Made by a program: the position numbers and the translations under genes. The notes under the pieces were generated by a model. The model was not told where the DNA came from. It searched no databases and worked only from the letters and a program-made list of their open reading frames with translations. A stretch of 64,000 nt of DNA, taken from NCBI RefSeq assembly GCF_950100655.1, contig NZ_CATNLY010000023.1, positions 186,001 to 250,000 on the forward strand, written 5' to 3'. Source of the DNA: Pleomorphomonas sp. T1.2MG-36 (GTDB taxonomy: Bacteria; Pseudomonadota; Alphaproteobacteria; Rhizobiales; Pleomorphomonadaceae). Positions 63,025 to 64,000 of the stretch are shown here, piece after piece. The stretch's first letter is position 1. Every line of letters starts with the position of its first letter.

Positions 63025-64000
63025 TCAACGGTCAGCAAGAATCGACTTCAGCGTTTCCACAAAGAAGTCGGCATTTTCCCTTGAGAAGCAGAGCGGTGGC
63101 CGGATCTTCAGCGTGCTGCCCCATAGGCCGGCGGCACCGATCAGGATGCCGCGCTCCTTCATGGCGTTGATGACCGAGGTAGCCAGCCCTTGATCGGGAC
63201 GACCGTCGGCATCGATGAAATCCAGGCCGATGAAGAGGCCGGCTCCGCGCACCGCGCCGATATCGCGGCGGTTGCCCATCACCTGGGTAAGGCTGGCCTT
63301 GAAATAGGCTCCGACATTCCGAGCGTTGTCGACCAGCCCTTCCCTCTCGATGACGCCGAGCACGGCCGCCCCGGCAGCGGCAGCCACCGGATTGCCGCCG
63401 AAGGTGTTGAAATATCCGGTCTCCTCGCAGAACAGCGACAGAAGGTCGGGCCGGGTGACGACGCCGGCCATCGGGAAGCCGTTGCCCATAGGCTTGCCCA
63501 TGGTGACGACGTCGGGAACGATGCCATGTCGCGAGAAGCCCCACAGACCGCCGCCGGTGCGACCGAAGCCAGGCTGCACCTCGTCTGCGATGAAGAGACC
63601 GCCGGCCTTGTGCGCCACCTCGTCAGCCGACCTCAGGAAACCGGGCGGATCGGCGAAGATGCCGTCCGAAGAAAAGATGGTGTCGACAATGACGGCCGCG
63701 AAACCGATGCCCTTTTCTTCGAGATCGTCGATCGCCGCCTGAAGGTTGCCGGCGAAGAAGGCCGCAACATCGCCGCCCGGCGCCAAAGCCGGATCGGGCT
63801 CGGGGATGACGCGGACAAAGTCTGGCACCGGCTTCGACTTCATCGACGATGGCGATATGGCCGTCACGTGATGGGTGTTGCCGTGATAGGCGGCACGCGT
63901 GACGACGAACCCGCGCTTGCCCGTCGCCGCCTCGGCGATGCGCATGGCGAGATCGTTGCTCTCGGAGCCGGTGCAGGTCATCGTGAGGTTGGAGAGCGGC
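63025..64000 (-). CDS. Class III aminotransferase, N-terminus outside window
   Basis: The 3' part (about 325 codons) of a PLP-dependent class III aminotransferase. The frame remains open to the window edge upstream of an internal ATG at 63981; residues before it (LSNLT) continue the conserved block TMTCTGSESND, so the true start lies outside. Visible PLP-site features are YHGNTHHVTAIS, IADEVQPGFGRTG and the Schiff-base lysine in TMGKPMGNG. Family members use omega-amino acids, putrescine or amino sugars; here the ligand is unknown. Convergent with the SDR gene. Confidence 0.9.
   Translation of the reverse strand, partial: PLSNLTMTCTGSESNDLAMRIAEAATGKRGFVVTRAAYHGNTHHVTAISPSSMKSKPVPDFVRVIPEPDPALAPGGDVAAFFAGNLQAAIDDLEEKGIGFAAVIVDTIFSSDGIFADPPGFLRSADEVAHKAGGLFIADEVQPGFGRTGGGLWGFSRHGIVPDVVTMGKPMGNGFPMAGVVTRPDLLSLFCEETGYFNTFGGNPVAAAAGAAVLGVIEREGLVDNARNVGAYFKASLTQVMGNRRDIGAVRGAGLFIGLDFIDADGRPDQGLATSVINAMKERGILIGAAGLWGSTLKIRPPLCFSRENADFFVETLKSILADR

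Overview
The window looks like a chromosomal segment of a high-GC alphaproteobacterium, most likely of the order Hyphomicrobiales (Rhizobiales). Lineage markers are DUF1127 and DUF1236 proteins, an alpha-type CheZ, a plant-type glutamate-cysteine ligase, a hisS-hisZ-hisG operon and an NDUFS4-like complex I subunit. The presence of [FeFe]-hydrogenase maturases, a hybrid-cluster protein and aerobic respiratory and glyoxylate-cycle genes suggests a facultative anaerobe; a Pleomorphomonas-like organism is my guess, not something the sequence proves. Nearly all of the DNA is coding, and I saw no insertion sequences, prophage or CRISPR arrays.

Layout. 0-5 kb: end of an ABC transporter, a DoxX protein, and hisS-hisZ-hisG. 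5-9 kb: tag glycosylase, cheZ, two L,D-transpeptidases and an LprI-like periplasmic protein. 9-12.6 kb: lutABC (L-lactate oxidation) followed by a LysE exporter. 12.6-15 kb: a LysR regulator and a group of tiny DUF1127/YHS-like genes. 15-26.6 kb: rsmE, gshA, xseA, a membrane diguanylate cyclase, malate synthase G, a universal stress protein and a Pat-type protein acetyltransferase. 26.8-34.2 kb: chemoreceptor, transaldolase, SorC-type regulator, small enzymes, and a Ser-rich protein next to an AT-richer spacer. 34.4-41 kb: an OmpR/EnvZ-type pair convergent with a four-gene Gld-type ABC operon. 41-44.8 kb: ethanolamine ammonia-lyase eutBC and an orphan polyol-type binding protein.

44.9-52.7 kb is the most distinctive part: hcp, hydE, a DUF1236 gene, and an opposing operon hydG-aspA-hydF. 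HydE, HydF and HydG are the complete set needed to assemble the H-cluster of an [FeFe]-hydrogenase. The hydrogenase structural gene itself is not in the window. An aspartate ammonia-lyase sits between hydG and hydF, a candidate FNR/FixK-type box lies upstream of hydG, an HpaR-like MarR regulator is divergent from it, and a palindrome sits just upstream of hydE. Between hcp and hydE there is a previously unremarkable-looking spacer that may encode a 44-residue membrane protein on the minus strand, with its own terminator.

52.9-57 kb: marR, a DUF1349 protein, an orphan NitT/TauT-type ATPase, tRNA-Pro(TGG), the complex I accessory subunit, tRNA-Arg(TCT), a lipoprotein and a VanZ protein. 57-64 kb: a polyamine-type ABC transporter (potDABC order) ending in a DeoR repressor, divergent from an SDR oxidoreductase, and the 3' part of a class III aminotransferase that runs off the window. 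Together these last genes look like an uptake and catabolic unit for an amine or amino compound.
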